A stretch of 64,000 nucleotides of DNA from Desulfovibrio piger (GTDB taxonomy: Bacteria; Desulfobacterota; Desulfovibrionia; Desulfovibrionales; Desulfovibrionaceae): contig NZ_OX636706.1 of the NCBI RefSeq assembly GCF_951793255.1, positions 2,164,001 through 2,228,000 of the forward strand. Reading direction: 5' to 3'. Shown one piece after another: positions 44,417-53,014 of the stretch (position 1 is the stretch's first letter; each line of letters begins with the position of its first letter). The translations under genes and the position numbers were made by a program. Under the pieces are notes generated by a model. The model did not search any database. It was not told the DNA's origin and worked only from the letters and a program-made list of their open reading frames with translations.

Positions 44417-45196
44417 ATGGACACCATCATCACGAATGCAACGGGATACAGCTCCGTCGAGTACAGCAGGCTGCTGGAGCAGGCCCAGGCGAAGGGTGTC
44501 AGCGCCGCCAAGGTCGATGAGACCCTGATCAATGCCATCCAGGCCGGCAAGGACTTTACTGCGGCCGTCAAGGACGTGCGGAGCCAGCTGCCCGACCTGG
44601 CGTCGCCCGGAGAAAATTCGGGAGACCTGTCGGGCTGGACGGCCCTTCCCAGCCCCGGCGCCCTGTTCGCTTCCGTGATCCTCAAGGATGCGGCGGAGCA
44701 ACGGCGCACCAACCGCAGCATCATCCAGGCGCAGGGGTTGCAGATCGTCGACCTGATGAAACAGCAGGCCGACAAGATCGAGACGGGCGCCATCCAGAAA
44801 TTCGCCTGCGCCGTGACCGGGGCCTTGGTGAACATGGCGGCCGGTGCGGCCAGCGTGGGCGTGGCCATCGCCGGTGTTGGCAGATCCTCGAGCGGCGGGC
44901 TGGACATGCTCGCCCGCAAATCCGCGGACGGACAGCTCACGACCGCTGTCGCACAGTCGTTCAGTACCATGATCTCTGCGGCCGGGAGCATGTTCACGGC
45001 GGGCGGGGAGTTCGGCCAGAGCCTGCAGTCTGCCGAGGCCAAGCGTCTGGAGGCCCAGCAGGAGCAGATCCGCACCATGATGGAGCAGACCAAGCAGACC
45101 AACGAGGCGCTCAAGGACCTTGTCTCCAAGTCTCTGGATTTCATGAATTCCATGCAGGCCAACATGAACCAGACCCGCACCAAGATCCTGGGATGA
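44417..45196 (+). CDS. sctB: T3SS translocon protein SctB (YopD/EspB type)
   Basis: A 259-residue second translocator with one hydrophobic segment (GALVNMAAGAASVGVAIAGVG, about 127-148) and a C-terminal amphipathic coiled coil (EAKRLEAQQEQIRTMMEQTK). AAGGGAG precedes the ATG at 44417, favouring it over the ATG at 44396. The 114-base gap after it contains a stem GCGCCC/GGGCGC and might hold a further promoter. Confidence 0.82.
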   Translation: MDTIITNATGYSSVEYSRLLEQAQAKGVSAAKVDETLINAIQAGKDFTAAVKDVRSQLPDLASPGENSGDLSGWTALPSPGALFASVILKDAAEQRRTNRSIIQAQGLQIVDLMKQQADKIETGAIQKFACAVTGALVNMAAGAASVGVAIAGVGRSSSGGLDMLARKSADGQLTTAVAQSFSTMISAAGSMFTAGGEFGQSLQSAEAKRLEAQQEQIRTMMEQTKQTNEALKDLVSKSLDFMNSMQANMNQTRTKILG

Positions 45197-45310
45197 TCCG
45201 GCAGCGCCCGTAAGGGCGCGCCGGTCCGGAAGAAAAGGTTTGACGATGACGCTTGTTTTTGCGTACCGTTGAACTGTGTTTGGACATGAAAAACGTATGC
45301 AGGACTGCCT

Positions 45311-45793
45311 ATGGTTTCGCTGGATGACAAGGTCCGTGCCCTTGCGGTGACGGCCGGTTGGAAGTCCCCCCGTCCGGGACAGGACGGCTCATACAGCTTT
45401 CGGCTGGAGGATGGCCTTGACCTGAAAGTCTTTTCTCCCGACGGGCGCTTGTGTTTCCTTCTGGCTGACCTGCGCGCCCTGCCGGAGCCGGGACATGAAC
45501 GGGACAGTCTGCTCCGCAATGTGGCAGGCCGGCAGGCCGGCATCTGCCGCGAGCGCGCCTCGGTCGTGGCCCTTGAACGACAGGAAGATGCGGCTGCCCG
45601 GGGCCTGGACGGGGAGCGCCTGATATTGCAATCCCGGGTGCCTGTGGACGTACCTCAGCAAGAGTTCGACGATGCTGTCCGGGATTTCCTCAATGACCTC
45701 GCCTGGTGGAAAAAAAGCCTGGGGGACTCGCCGCGTGAGGAGTTGCCTCCCATGTTCTCCATGCCGGGTACGTTTTTCGGAGGCGTCTATTGA
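45311..45793 (+). CDS. T3SS class I chaperone-like protein
   Basis: A 160-residue acidic protein with the strand pattern of CesT-family chaperones (YSFRLEDGLDLKVFSPDGRLCFLLADLRALP). No effector gene is adjacent, so its client is unknown; it may serve an effector encoded elsewhere or the secretin region. Its stop overlaps the TTG start of sctC. The ribosome site is weak. Confidence 0.65.
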   Translation: MVSLDDKVRALAVTAGWKSPRPGQDGSYSFRLEDGLDLKVFSPDGRLCFLLADLRALPEPGHERDSLLRNVAGRQAGICRERASVVALERQEDAAARGLDGERLILQSRVPVDVPQQEFDDAVRDFLNDLAWWKKSLGDSPREELPPMFSMPGTFFGGVY

Positions 45794-47745
45794 AGCGCCT
45801 TGTAGCTGTCTGCCTGTGCTGGACCTTCTGTTGCCTTCTGGCAACAGAAGGTCTTTGCGCGTCTTCCCGCAGCGCCTTCCCGTTCCGGGCGGCGTTCTCT
45901 CATTATGCGGACAATGAAAATATCTGTACGGTCCTTTCCGCTTTTGCCCGTGCCGAGGGCTATGGCTCGGTATGCAGTCCTGCCCTCAAGGGGCAGATGA
46001 GCGGCCGTTTCGAGCAGGTGGACCCCCGTACGTTCCTCAACGGCATGCGTTCGGCCTTCGGGGTGCGCTGGTATACGCAGGGACGTACGGTGACGTTCTG
46101 GACCGACAGTGAACAGACAGAAGCCTTCCTGGCGCCGTCTACGGTCTCGGCCGCTGCCTTGCGGGACATGCTGCGCAGTGCGGGCATGATCTCGCCGCAG
46201 CTGCCTGTCAGGCTGCTGCACGCCCAGAATCTGCTTTCGGTCAGCGGTCCGCCCATCTATCTGGACCAGCTGCGCGGGGCCATGAAAGCCTTTGAGGATG
46301 CCCAGGGCAGCCGCAGCGTCATGCGCGTGTTCCCGCTCAAGTACGCCTGGGCGGAAGACATGAAAGTCAACAGCATGGATTCCACCGTGACCATCCCCGG
46401 TGTGGCCAGCATCCTGCAGGCCATGGCCAACGGGACCCCGCTGACCGGGTCACAGGTGACGGCGCAGCCGTCGGCGCAGGGTGGTCTGCGGGGCAAAGGG
46501 CTGATCGCCATGAACGCCTCGACGGATACGTCCCAGGCTTCGCCGGCAGTCCCCCAGAACGGGAAGGATCAGTCCGGGACGACTGCCGGGCCCAGCATCA
46601 TCGCCGATCCCCGGGTCAATGCCGTTGTGGTGACCGATGCCGAATACCGCATGAGCTATTATGCCAAGGTCATCGCCGATCTGGACAAGCCTGTGGAGCT
46701 TGTGGAGATCCATGCGGCCATCGTGGATATCGACAGCGATTTCTCCCGTGATTTCGGCGTCAACTGGTCGGGTACCGGTGCTTACGGCAAGCACTGGACA
46801 GGCGGCGGCAGTGCCGGGGGCACTTCGACCAGCGGCATCTTCCCCTCTGCCGGGGCTTCCAGTGCCGGGGGCCTTTCCTATTCCACCCTGTATTCCTACG
46901 GCTCGGACTACTTCCTGGCCCGCGTCACCGCTCTGGAAGAAGACGGCCAGGCCCGCGTGCTGGGCAAGCCTTCCGTGCTGACCATGGACAACGTGCAGGC
47001 CTCGCTGGAGAATACCAGCTCCTACTACGTTCCCGTATCGGGCAACGAATCTTCCGACCTGTTCAAGATCGACTCCGGGACCGTCCTGAAGGTGACGCCC
47101 CACATCATCCCCGGCCTGCCGGGGCAGGCGGACAGCATCAAGCTCATGGTCAGCGTGCAGGACGACCGGGACGACGGCTCCAGCCTTTTTTCCGTGGATC
47201 CCAACAACCTTTCGCCCATCAAGCAGACCAAGATCAATACCCAGGCCATCGTGGGAGAAGGGCAGAGCCTGCTCATCGGGGGACATTATTACGAGATTCA
47301 GAGCGATGCGGAGACCGGCATCCCCGGCCTCAAGAACATCCCCATCCTGGGCGGCCTGTTCGGTTCTACGGGCAAAAAGCATCAGCGCATGGAGCGTCTT
47401 ATCCTGATCACGCCGCGCATCGTCCGCATGGATACGGCCTCCAATGTGCCGTCCCGCGTGGATGACCCCCGTTTCAGCCGGACGCCGACACAGGCCGACT
47501 ATGAGGAACGCCGTCCCAAGGAGATGCCTGTGGGCGGTTGTGCACGTCGCCGTGAACTGGCGCCGGACGTGCAGCCCGCACCTTCTGTGACGCTCACGCC
47601 CCAGCCGGTGCCTGTGCCCGCCACCAACAAGAGCATCCAGAATTCGACCATGCCGCAGCCCATACTGACTCCTGTCAGCACGGGGGCCCAGCCGGTGCCG
47701 GCCCCTGTCGGCAGCACGTCTGTTTCTGCCGGAGGGCGGCAGTGA
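45790..47745 (+). CDS. sctC: T3SS outer-membrane secretin SctC
   Basis: A 651-residue secretin with a signal peptide (about 1-24), N0/N1/N3 periplasmic domains and the C-terminal secretin barrel (VNAVVVTDAEYRMSYYAKVI, then ARVLGKPSVLTMDNVQASLE, then GLFGSTGKKHQRMERLILITPRI split across strands). A Pro/Thr-rich tail of about 80 residues follows, perhaps for a pilotin. The start codon is TTG at 45790, with GGAGG six bases upstream, overlapping the previous stop (TTGA). Confidence 0.94.
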   Translation: MKRLVAVCLCWTFCCLLATEGLCASSRSAFPFRAAFSHYADNENICTVLSAFARAEGYGSVCSPALKGQMSGRFEQVDPRTFLNGMRSAFGVRWYTQGRTVTFWTDSEQTEAFLAPSTVSAAALRDMLRSAGMISPQLPVRLLHAQNLLSVSGPPIYLDQLRGAMKAFEDAQGSRSVMRVFPLKYAWAEDMKVNSMDSTVTIPGVASILQAMANGTPLTGSQVTAQPSAQGGLRGKGLIAMNASTDTSQASPAVPQNGKDQSGTTAGPSIIADPRVNAVVVTDAEYRMSYYAKVIADLDKPVELVEIHAAIVDIDSDFSRDFGVNWSGTGAYGKHWTGGGSAGGTSTSGIFPSAGASSAGGLSYSTLYSYGSDYFLARVTALEEDGQARVLGKPSVLTMDNVQASLENTSSYYVPVSGNESSDLFKIDSGTVLKVTPHIIPGLPGQADSIKLMVSVQDDRDDGSSLFSVDPNNLSPIKQTKINTQAIVGEGQSLLIGGHYYEIQSDAETGIPGLKNIPILGGLFGSTGKKHQRMERLILITPRIVRMDTASNVPSRVDDPRFSRTPTQADYEERRPKEMPVGGCARRRELAPDVQPAPSVTLTPQPVPVPATNKSIQNSTMPQPILTPVSTGAQPVPAPVGSTSVSAGGRQ

Positions 47746-49229
47746 CCTGCAGCCGGGGCAGTGCCATCTGCCTGTATGTCTTTTCCGGGCCGCATCTGGG
47801 GGCCTGCGTTGAACTGACGGAAGGAAGCTGGGTCGTCGGGTCTGATGATGCCTGCGACATCATCCTGACCGGTCTTGCTCCCCGTCATGCCGTTCTGGAC
47901 ATTTCGTCCGAAGAGAATGCCTTTCCCGTACTGGCCGTGACGCCCCTGGATGGTCCCCTTCGCCTGCAGGGAGAAGAGCCCGTGGAGCCCGCCGAGGCCG
48001 ATGGTCCCTTGCGCCCCGCAGCCGGGAGCGCCTGGTATCTTGGCACGACCTGTTTTGCCTGGAACCGTCCCGGAGTCCCCCAGGAAAGCCTTGTACCGGA
48101 GCTGTCCCCGCACGCCCGTACCGTCGGGGCCGAAGAAGCGGCGTCCGCAGAGGCAGAAGCTGTCCCCGCTGTCACGGAGACAGCGGAGCTGTTGCCGACC
48201 GCCAATGATCTTGGCATGGACGCCGGGGCTTCGGAAACACTGTTGCCGGATGTCCCGGAATCTTCTCCCGCTCGCCGTGTCGGCTGGCGGGCCTTGCTGC
48301 TGGTACTGGTGGCGATTTTTCTGCTTGCGTTGTCGCTGATGGTCAGGCCTGCGGACTCTGATCCTGAACATTATCCTGAGATCATTAAAAAATATCTTGA
48401 AGATGCCGGCATACGCGGGCTGGCTGTAAGCCGCCGTGATCCCGGAGTGGAGATCCGCGGGACAGTGGCGGACGATGCTGCCATGATCCGTTTGCGTGAC
48501 ATGGCACGTGGCTTGCATATCCCTGTGTACCTGGAAGTTGCCGTACAGGAAGACATGCTGCGTGCTGTGCGCAGTTCGCTTGGTATCCGCGGTTTCCATC
48601 CTGATGTCGTCCTGTGGGAGAACAAGGGCAATCCGCGTTTGCAGGTCAGGGCCTATATGAAGGACGAGCTGCTGGAGGCAGCGGCTTTCACGGCCCTCAA
48701 GGCCGAAGTCCGGGGCCTGCCGGCGGTGGACCGGCACATCGTTTACGAAAAGGATCTGGCGCCGGTGCTGGATGCGGCCCTGCAGCGGGAAGGTCTGGGG
48801 AGCGTCCGGGTCATCTACCTGCCGGGCAGGGTGGATTTTTCCGGTGATTTCCGGCCGGAAGACACCAGAAAACTGGACGCCATCCGTCAGGATGCCAGCG
48901 AGCTGTTCGGTGTTCGGTTGCACGGGACCTCGTCGGCGTCGGGCGCTCTGGCAGCTGCAGAGCGCTCCCTGACACCTTCCCGGGACGGTGAACCCGCCGC
49001 TGCCACACCGGCCCGGCCTTCGGGCGGTACCGGCGGGGATCCCCTGGGCGGGCTGCGCGTGACCGGTGTCACCATGTCGCCCATGCGTTTCGTGACTACC
49101 GCCGACGGCAGACGCCTGTTTGAAGGCGCCGTGCTCCCCAGCGGCTGGACCCTGGAGAGCATCGATACCAAAGTCCTTGTCCTGCGTAACGGCAGCCAGG
49201 TCGTCAGTCACAGATTGAGAGGTAAATGA
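47742..49229 (+). CDS. sctD: T3SS inner-membrane ring protein SctD
   Basis: A 495-residue protein: an N-terminal FHA-like cytoplasmic domain (about 10-100), an acidic linker, one membrane helix (WRALLLVLVAIFLLALSLMV, about 185-205) and periplasmic BON-like ring-building domains. GTG start overlapping the sctC stop (GTGA). Same gene order as yscC-yscD. Confidence 0.9.
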   Translation: MTCSRGSAICLYVFSGPHLGACVELTEGSWVVGSDDACDIILTGLAPRHAVLDISSEENAFPVLAVTPLDGPLRLQGEEPVEPAEADGPLRPAAGSAWYLGTTCFAWNRPGVPQESLVPELSPHARTVGAEEAASAEAEAVPAVTETAELLPTANDLGMDAGASETLLPDVPESSPARRVGWRALLLVLVAIFLLALSLMVRPADSDPEHYPEIIKKYLEDAGIRGLAVSRRDPGVEIRGTVADDAAMIRLRDMARGLHIPVYLEVAVQEDMLRAVRSSLGIRGFHPDVVLWENKGNPRLQVRAYMKDELLEAAAFTALKAEVRGLPAVDRHIVYEKDLAPVLDAALQREGLGSVRVIYLPGRVDFSGDFRPEDTRKLDAIRQDASELFGVRLHGTSSASGALAAAERSLTPSRDGEPAAATPARPSGGTGGDPLGGLRVTGVTMSPMRFVTTADGRRLFEGAVLPSGWTLESIDTKVLVLRNGSQVVSHRLRGK

Positions 49230-49447
49230 TGGAAATGGAATCAGCCTTTGACATGCTGGCGGAAGATCCTTCGGGCCGTGGCCTCAAGCAGCTTCGCGAG
49301 GAGCTGTTCGAGATGCGGACGGACGTCAAGCGCGCCATGGATGCCGGCATGACGTCAGACGAGATGGCTGTTGCCCGGCAGGTCATGACCGCCGTGGATG
49401 CCGCGGAGAAAGTGGCGGAGCGTGTCTACGATACGCTGAACCGCTGA
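49226..49447 (+). CDS. Small T3SS protein, YscE-like needle co-chaperone
   Basis: A 73-residue, acidic, all-helical protein (two helices, MMEMESAFDMLAEDPSGRGL...). It sits exactly where yscE is, between sctD and sctF, and would form a complex with SctG and the needle subunit before export. It overlaps sctD (ATGA). Sequence conservation in this family is low, so the call is by context and size. Confidence 0.7.
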   Translation: MMEMESAFDMLAEDPSGRGLKQLREELFEMRTDVKRAMDAGMTSDEMAVARQVMTAVDAAEKVAERVYDTLNR

Positions 49448-49588
49448 TCCGGGGAAAGCCGCCGCAGACTGCGGATGGCCGGTGTGGCCGGTCCCCGCAG
49501 CTTAGGAGCGGCCCTTCCGGCCGCAGCGCCGGGCAGCAGAAAGCGTAAGAGCAAGATGACCGCATTGCGGATCAGTCAGGAGAATATC

Positions 49589-49840
49589 ATGAATATAGGA
49601 AGCTCGGGCGGGATCGATATCGGCCAGCTGTTCCAGAATGCCACCAACGGGCTGAGCCAGGACGGGCAGGCCCTGCAGGCCAAGATGGACCAGATCAGCG
49701 CCTCCGGCGAGGTGGACCAGATGCAACTGCTGGAGCTGCAGTTCGCCATGGGGCAGTACAACGCCAAGCTGGAGACCATCTCCTCGGTGACCAAGAGCAT
49801 CCAGGATATGCTCAAGTCGCTGGCCCAGCGGACGGGCTAG
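49589..49840 (+). CDS. sctF: T3SS needle subunit SctF
   Basis: An 83-residue needle protein with a polar N-terminus, two helices and the family-typical MDQISASGEVDQMQLLELQF region. AGGAG precedes the ATG at 49589. The upstream 140-base gap contains several GC-rich inverted repeats, and two hairpins follow the stop, as expected for a transcript made in large amounts. Confidence 0.93.
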   Translation: MNIGSSGGIDIGQLFQNATNGLSQDGQALQAKMDQISASGEVDQMQLLELQFAMGQYNAKLETISSVTKSIQDMLKSLAQRTG

Positions 49841-49898
49841 CCTCCGGGAACGGAGGCGTGCAGGCAAGAATGTTGTGATGGGGCCGTTTTCCGGCCCC
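49840..49898 (+). other. Tandem stem-loops after sctF
   Basis: The first stem GCCTCCG/CGGAGGC carries a GGAA tetraloop (49840-49857); the second is GGGGCCG/CGGCCCC (49880-49898). Neither is followed by a T run, so they more likely stabilise the 3' end of a processed sctF mRNA than terminate transcription. Confidence 0.5.
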
Positions 49899-49915
49899 TA
49901 AAACGGGAGAGATAT

Positions 49916-50272
49916 ATGGTTTCCGAAAAACAGATGGCCCGCCTGCTGGATCTGGCCAATCTGGCCTGCCAAAAGGGGCTCGTCGGGGAGGCAAGGACCA
50001 TTTTCCAGGCAGTCCTGGCGCTCAGGCCGGGGTTCGCGCCGGCCCTTGTGGGGCTGGCATTTTCTCATGTGGTCGTGGATGATTTCGATACCGCGCTCAC
50101 CATCCTGGACCAGGTCCTTGCGGATAATGCCGCTGATGCCGACGCCCTTGCCATGCGTGGCCTTGCCTGTCTGCTGGCCGGGCGCAGAGGGGATGCGGAG
50201 CAGGCCTTTGCCGCCATTCCGCAGGATTGCGCTGCGGCCGATATGGCCCGGGCCGTCATGGAAGTCGCCTGA
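49916..50272 (+). CDS. sctG: T3SS needle chaperone SctG-like (YscG, TPR)
   Basis: A 118-residue protein with three TPR-like helical pairs (LLDLANLACQKGLVGEARTIF, ALVGLAFSHVVVDDFDTALTI, DALAMRGLACLLAGRRGDAEQ). YscG with YscE keeps the needle subunit monomeric. GGGAGAG precedes the ATG. Confidence 0.8.
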   Translation: MVSEKQMARLLDLANLACQKGLVGEARTIFQAVLALRPGFAPALVGLAFSHVVVDDFDTALTILDQVLADNAADADALAMRGLACLLAGRRGDAEQAFAAIPQDCAAADMARAVMEVA

Positions 50273-50311
50273 CCGGCGGCATGACGTTTTGTCCACCGGG
50301 AGGCACGGCGT

Positions 50312-50908
50312 ATGATCCCCGCATCGGCACAAGGGGCGACCAAGCTGCTGGAAGCTCTGGAAAAGCTTTCCCAGTGGGCGGGCGAGCCTTCCGGGGGGGG
50401 GCCTTCCGGTGCGCCGTCGCGTGAGCTGGTGCGGGCCTTCGAGGAAGCGCTCTCCACGGCTCCGCCAGAAGGCCCCGCAGCTGCGGCCGGTGAGGGCGGC
50501 CCCACTGCATCGTCGGCAGCGGCGCTCCTGCCGGGACCGGCGGAAGCCATGCCGTGCCCGCCAGTTGACGGGGCGGGGGCGGAAGGCTCTCTTGCTGTGG
50601 AACAGAGCGGGAATACTCTTGCCGTGGAGCAGCCCGCCGCAGCCGGTGGCGCTGATGTCCCCGCCGGGCAGGAGGTGACGGAGCCTCAGGCCGTCTTCCA
50701 GAGCGAAGGGATCTCCCGCCAGGATGTTCTGGAAGAGCTGGGCCAGTTGCTGGAGCGTGTCTCCGCGCAGGGGGCGGCCATCAGCCCGCAGGAATTGCTG
50801 CATGTGCAGCAGCTTGTGGGCATACTCAACGTACAGGCCAAAGTGGGTGTCCAGACATCGCAGCAGACGACGCAAGGCCTGGAAGGCCTGCTGCGCCAGT
50901 CCGGTTAG
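50312..50908 (+). CDS. sctI: T3SS inner rod protein SctI-like
   Basis: A 198-residue protein. The last about 65 residues (ISPQELLHVQQLVGILNVQA ... QTTQGLEGLLRQSG) have the conserved inner-rod/YscI C-terminus that links needle to basal body. The N-terminal about 130 residues are low-complexity Ala/Gly/Pro/Glu and make this protein much longer than YscI (about 115). yscH is not present between sctG and sctI. Confidence 0.8.
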   Translation: MIPASAQGATKLLEALEKLSQWAGEPSGGGPSGAPSRELVRAFEEALSTAPPEGPAAAAGEGGPTASSAAALLPGPAEAMPCPPVDGAGAEGSLAVEQSGNTLAVEQPAAAGGADVPAGQEVTEPQAVFQSEGISRQDVLEELGQLLERVSAQGAAISPQELLHVQQLVGILNVQAKVGVQTSQQTTQGLEGLLRQSG

Positions 50909-50934
50909 GCACCCGTATCTTAAGAGGTTTTTTC

Positions 50935-51729
50935 ATGCTGCGTCCCATGCTTTTTTTGCTGCTTTCCCTGCTTCTGCTCCTTTCCGGCTGTAAGGTGGAG
51001 ATGTACTCCGGCCTGTCCGAGGATCAGGCCAACCAGATGCTTTCCACCCTGCTGCGACGGGGGATCGAGGCGGAAAAGCAGGCCGCAGGCAAAAACGGCT
51101 ATACGCTGCTGGTGGATGACGACCAGCTGGTGCGCGCCCTGCAGGTCCTCAAGGAGAACAGCCTGCCGCGCGAAGCCTTCAAGAACCTGGGGGAAGTGTT
51201 TGCCGGTGACGGCATGATCTCGTCCACCTCCGAGGTCCAGGCCCGCATGTCCTACGCCCTTTCGCAGGAGCTGGCGGACACGCTCTCGCGCATCGACGGT
51301 GTGCTGACGGCCCGCGTCCATGTGGTGCTCGGCGTCAACGACAAGGTGAACAACATCACCATCGCGCCTTCAGCGGCGGTCTTCCTGCGCCATACCCTGG
51401 ATTCGCCCGTAGTCAACCTTGTGCCCGAGATCAGGGAACTGGTGGCGGGCGCCGTGGCCTCGCTCAAATACGACAATGTGAGCGTGATGCTGGTCCCGGT
51501 GCGGGAAAGCGTGACGGTACCGGATACGAAGCTCCCGTCCCCGCTGCTCTCGCCGGGGGCCCATACGCCCGCCCTGCTGTTGCAGATGCTGGCCATGGCG
51601 GCCGTGCTTCTGGCCCTGGGCGTGGGCGGCTGGGTCTATGGTCGCCGTCTGCTGGCCCGTCGTCGCGCTGCCCGTGAAGCCCTTGAGGCCGGGGAAGGGG
51701 ATGACACCGGCAAGCAGGGTGAGGCCTGA
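50935..51729 (+). CDS. sctJ: T3SS inner-membrane ring lipoprotein SctJ
   Basis: A 264-residue lipoprotein with lipobox LLSGC (Cys19), two ring-building periplasmic domains (EDQANQMLSTLLRRGIEAEK ...), and a C-terminal membrane helix near 210-230 followed by a basic tail. YscJ/FliF family. Confidence 0.95.
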   Translation: MLRPMLFLLLSLLLLLSGCKVEMYSGLSEDQANQMLSTLLRRGIEAEKQAAGKNGYTLLVDDDQLVRALQVLKENSLPREAFKNLGEVFAGDGMISSTSEVQARMSYALSQELADTLSRIDGVLTARVHVVLGVNDKVNNITIAPSAAVFLRHTLDSPVVNLVPEIRELVAGAVASLKYDNVSVMLVPVRESVTVPDTKLPSPLLSPGAHTPALLLQMLAMAAVLLALGVGGWVYGRRLLARRRAAREALEAGEGDDTGKQGEA

Positions 51730-52412
51730 TGCACAAACAGTTTTTTGCAGACGTCCTCGCGCGTCGTCCGGCTTTGTGGCAGCGCCTGCTGCAGGCCAAT
51801 CTGCCGGAAGGCGGACCGCGACTGCCGGATGACTGCCGTGAACAGCTGGGCGGGGCTGCGGACAGTCTCTGGGCCTGGCTGCAGCAGCGCCCGTTGACGC
51901 ACGGGCCGGACGCTGCTGAAAGCGAGCCTGCCGTACCGGTCCCCTTTTGGGATTACGCCGAGGAGTCGCGCCGCCTGGCTCTTCTGGATGCTCCGGCGCT
52001 GCTGGAACTGTGCCGGGTGACGGGTGTCGTCCTGCATGCTCCGGCCATCGCGACGGTGCTGCTGCGGGATGAGGTCCTGCCCTTGCGGGAATCCCTAGGA
52101 GAGGAGACGTATCGGTACGCCCTGCAGCGGGGCCGCTACCAGCTGGGGGGCGTGCGGCGCTTCTTCCAGTGGCGGGATACGGATCTGCCCCTGGCGGAAC
52201 GCTGTGCCCTGCACGGCAATATGGCGCTGCGTCTGGTGGCCGGGCTTTGGCCGGAAGACGTGGCCCTGCGCGTCTGCGATCGTCTGCCCGCGCTGCCGGA
52301 GGCGGCCGTGCTGCCGTCCCTGGCGGAAGATGAACGCCACGAACTGTGGCGCGGGGTGAAAAAACTGCTGCTCAAGGAGGTGGCTCCGTCATGGGCGCCG
52401 TGTTTCGACTGA
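51729..52412 (+). CDS. sctK: T3SS sorting platform protein SctK
   Basis: A 227-residue cytoplasmic protein without membrane segments, between sctJ and sctL as in yscJKL. SctK connects the sorting platform to the SctD ring. The ATG overlaps the sctJ stop by one base. Family sequence is poorly conserved; position is the main support. Confidence 0.8.
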   Translation: MHKQFFADVLARRPALWQRLLQANLPEGGPRLPDDCREQLGGAADSLWAWLQQRPLTHGPDAAESEPAVPVPFWDYAEESRRLALLDAPALLELCRVTGVVLHAPAIATVLLRDEVLPLRESLGEETYRYALQRGRYQLGGVRRFFQWRDTDLPLAERCALHGNMALRLVAGLWPEDVALRVCDRLPALPEAAVLPSLAEDERHELWRGVKKLLLKEVAPSWAPCFD

Positions 52413-53014
52413 CGGGCAATACCGTGATGCCCGCCCCTGGGGTGCGGGTGCTGCGCGCGGCCGATTATGCTCGTCTTGTGGAAGCCAACGATGTGCTGGC
52501 CGCTGCCCGGGAACGGGCTGCCGCCATGGCTGCCGAGGCGGAAAAAGCCTACGAGGAGCGCAGGCAGGCAGGTTATGAGGACGGCCTCATGGAAGGCCGC
52601 ATGGAGCAGGCCGAAAAGATGATGGAAACGGCCATGCAGGCCGTGGAATACATCGAAGGTGTGGAAGCCAAGCTCGTGGGCGTGGTGACCTCCGCCGTGC
52701 GCAAGATCATCGGCGAGCTGGACGACCGGGAATGCACGGTGCGCGTGGTGCGCAATGCCCTGAACGCCGTGCGCAGCCAGCAGCGTGTGCTCATCCGTGT
52801 CTCTCCCGACGACAAGGACGCGGTGCGGACCTCGCTGGCGGCCATGATCTCGTCCGCTCCCAACGGCGCCACGTTTCTGGACGTGACGGCCGATCCCCGC
52901 ATGAAGCCCGGGGACTGCATCCTGGAATGCGAGCTGGGGGTCGTGGACGCCAGCCTGGAGACCCAGCTCAAGGCTATCGAGCACGCCTTGCTGGGCAAGA
53001 TCAGGGAGTCGTAG
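52391..53014 (+). CDS. sctL: T3SS ATPase stator SctL
   Basis: A 207-residue FliH/YscL-type protein with a long N-terminal coiled coil (AARERAAAMAAEAEKAYEER and onward) and a globular C-terminal domain. It regulates and anchors SctN. AGGAGG lies nine bases before the ATG at 52391, which favours this over a GTG/ATG in the sctK reading region; it overlaps sctK by 22 bases. Confidence 0.9.
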   Translation: MGAVFRLTGNTVMPAPGVRVLRAADYARLVEANDVLAAARERAAAMAAEAEKAYEERRQAGYEDGLMEGRMEQAEKMMETAMQAVEYIEGVEAKLVGVVTSAVRKIIGELDDRECTVRVVRNALNAVRSQQRVLIRVSPDDKDAVRTSLAAMISSAPNGATFLDVTADPRMKPGDCILECELGVVDASLETQLKAIEHALLGKIRES

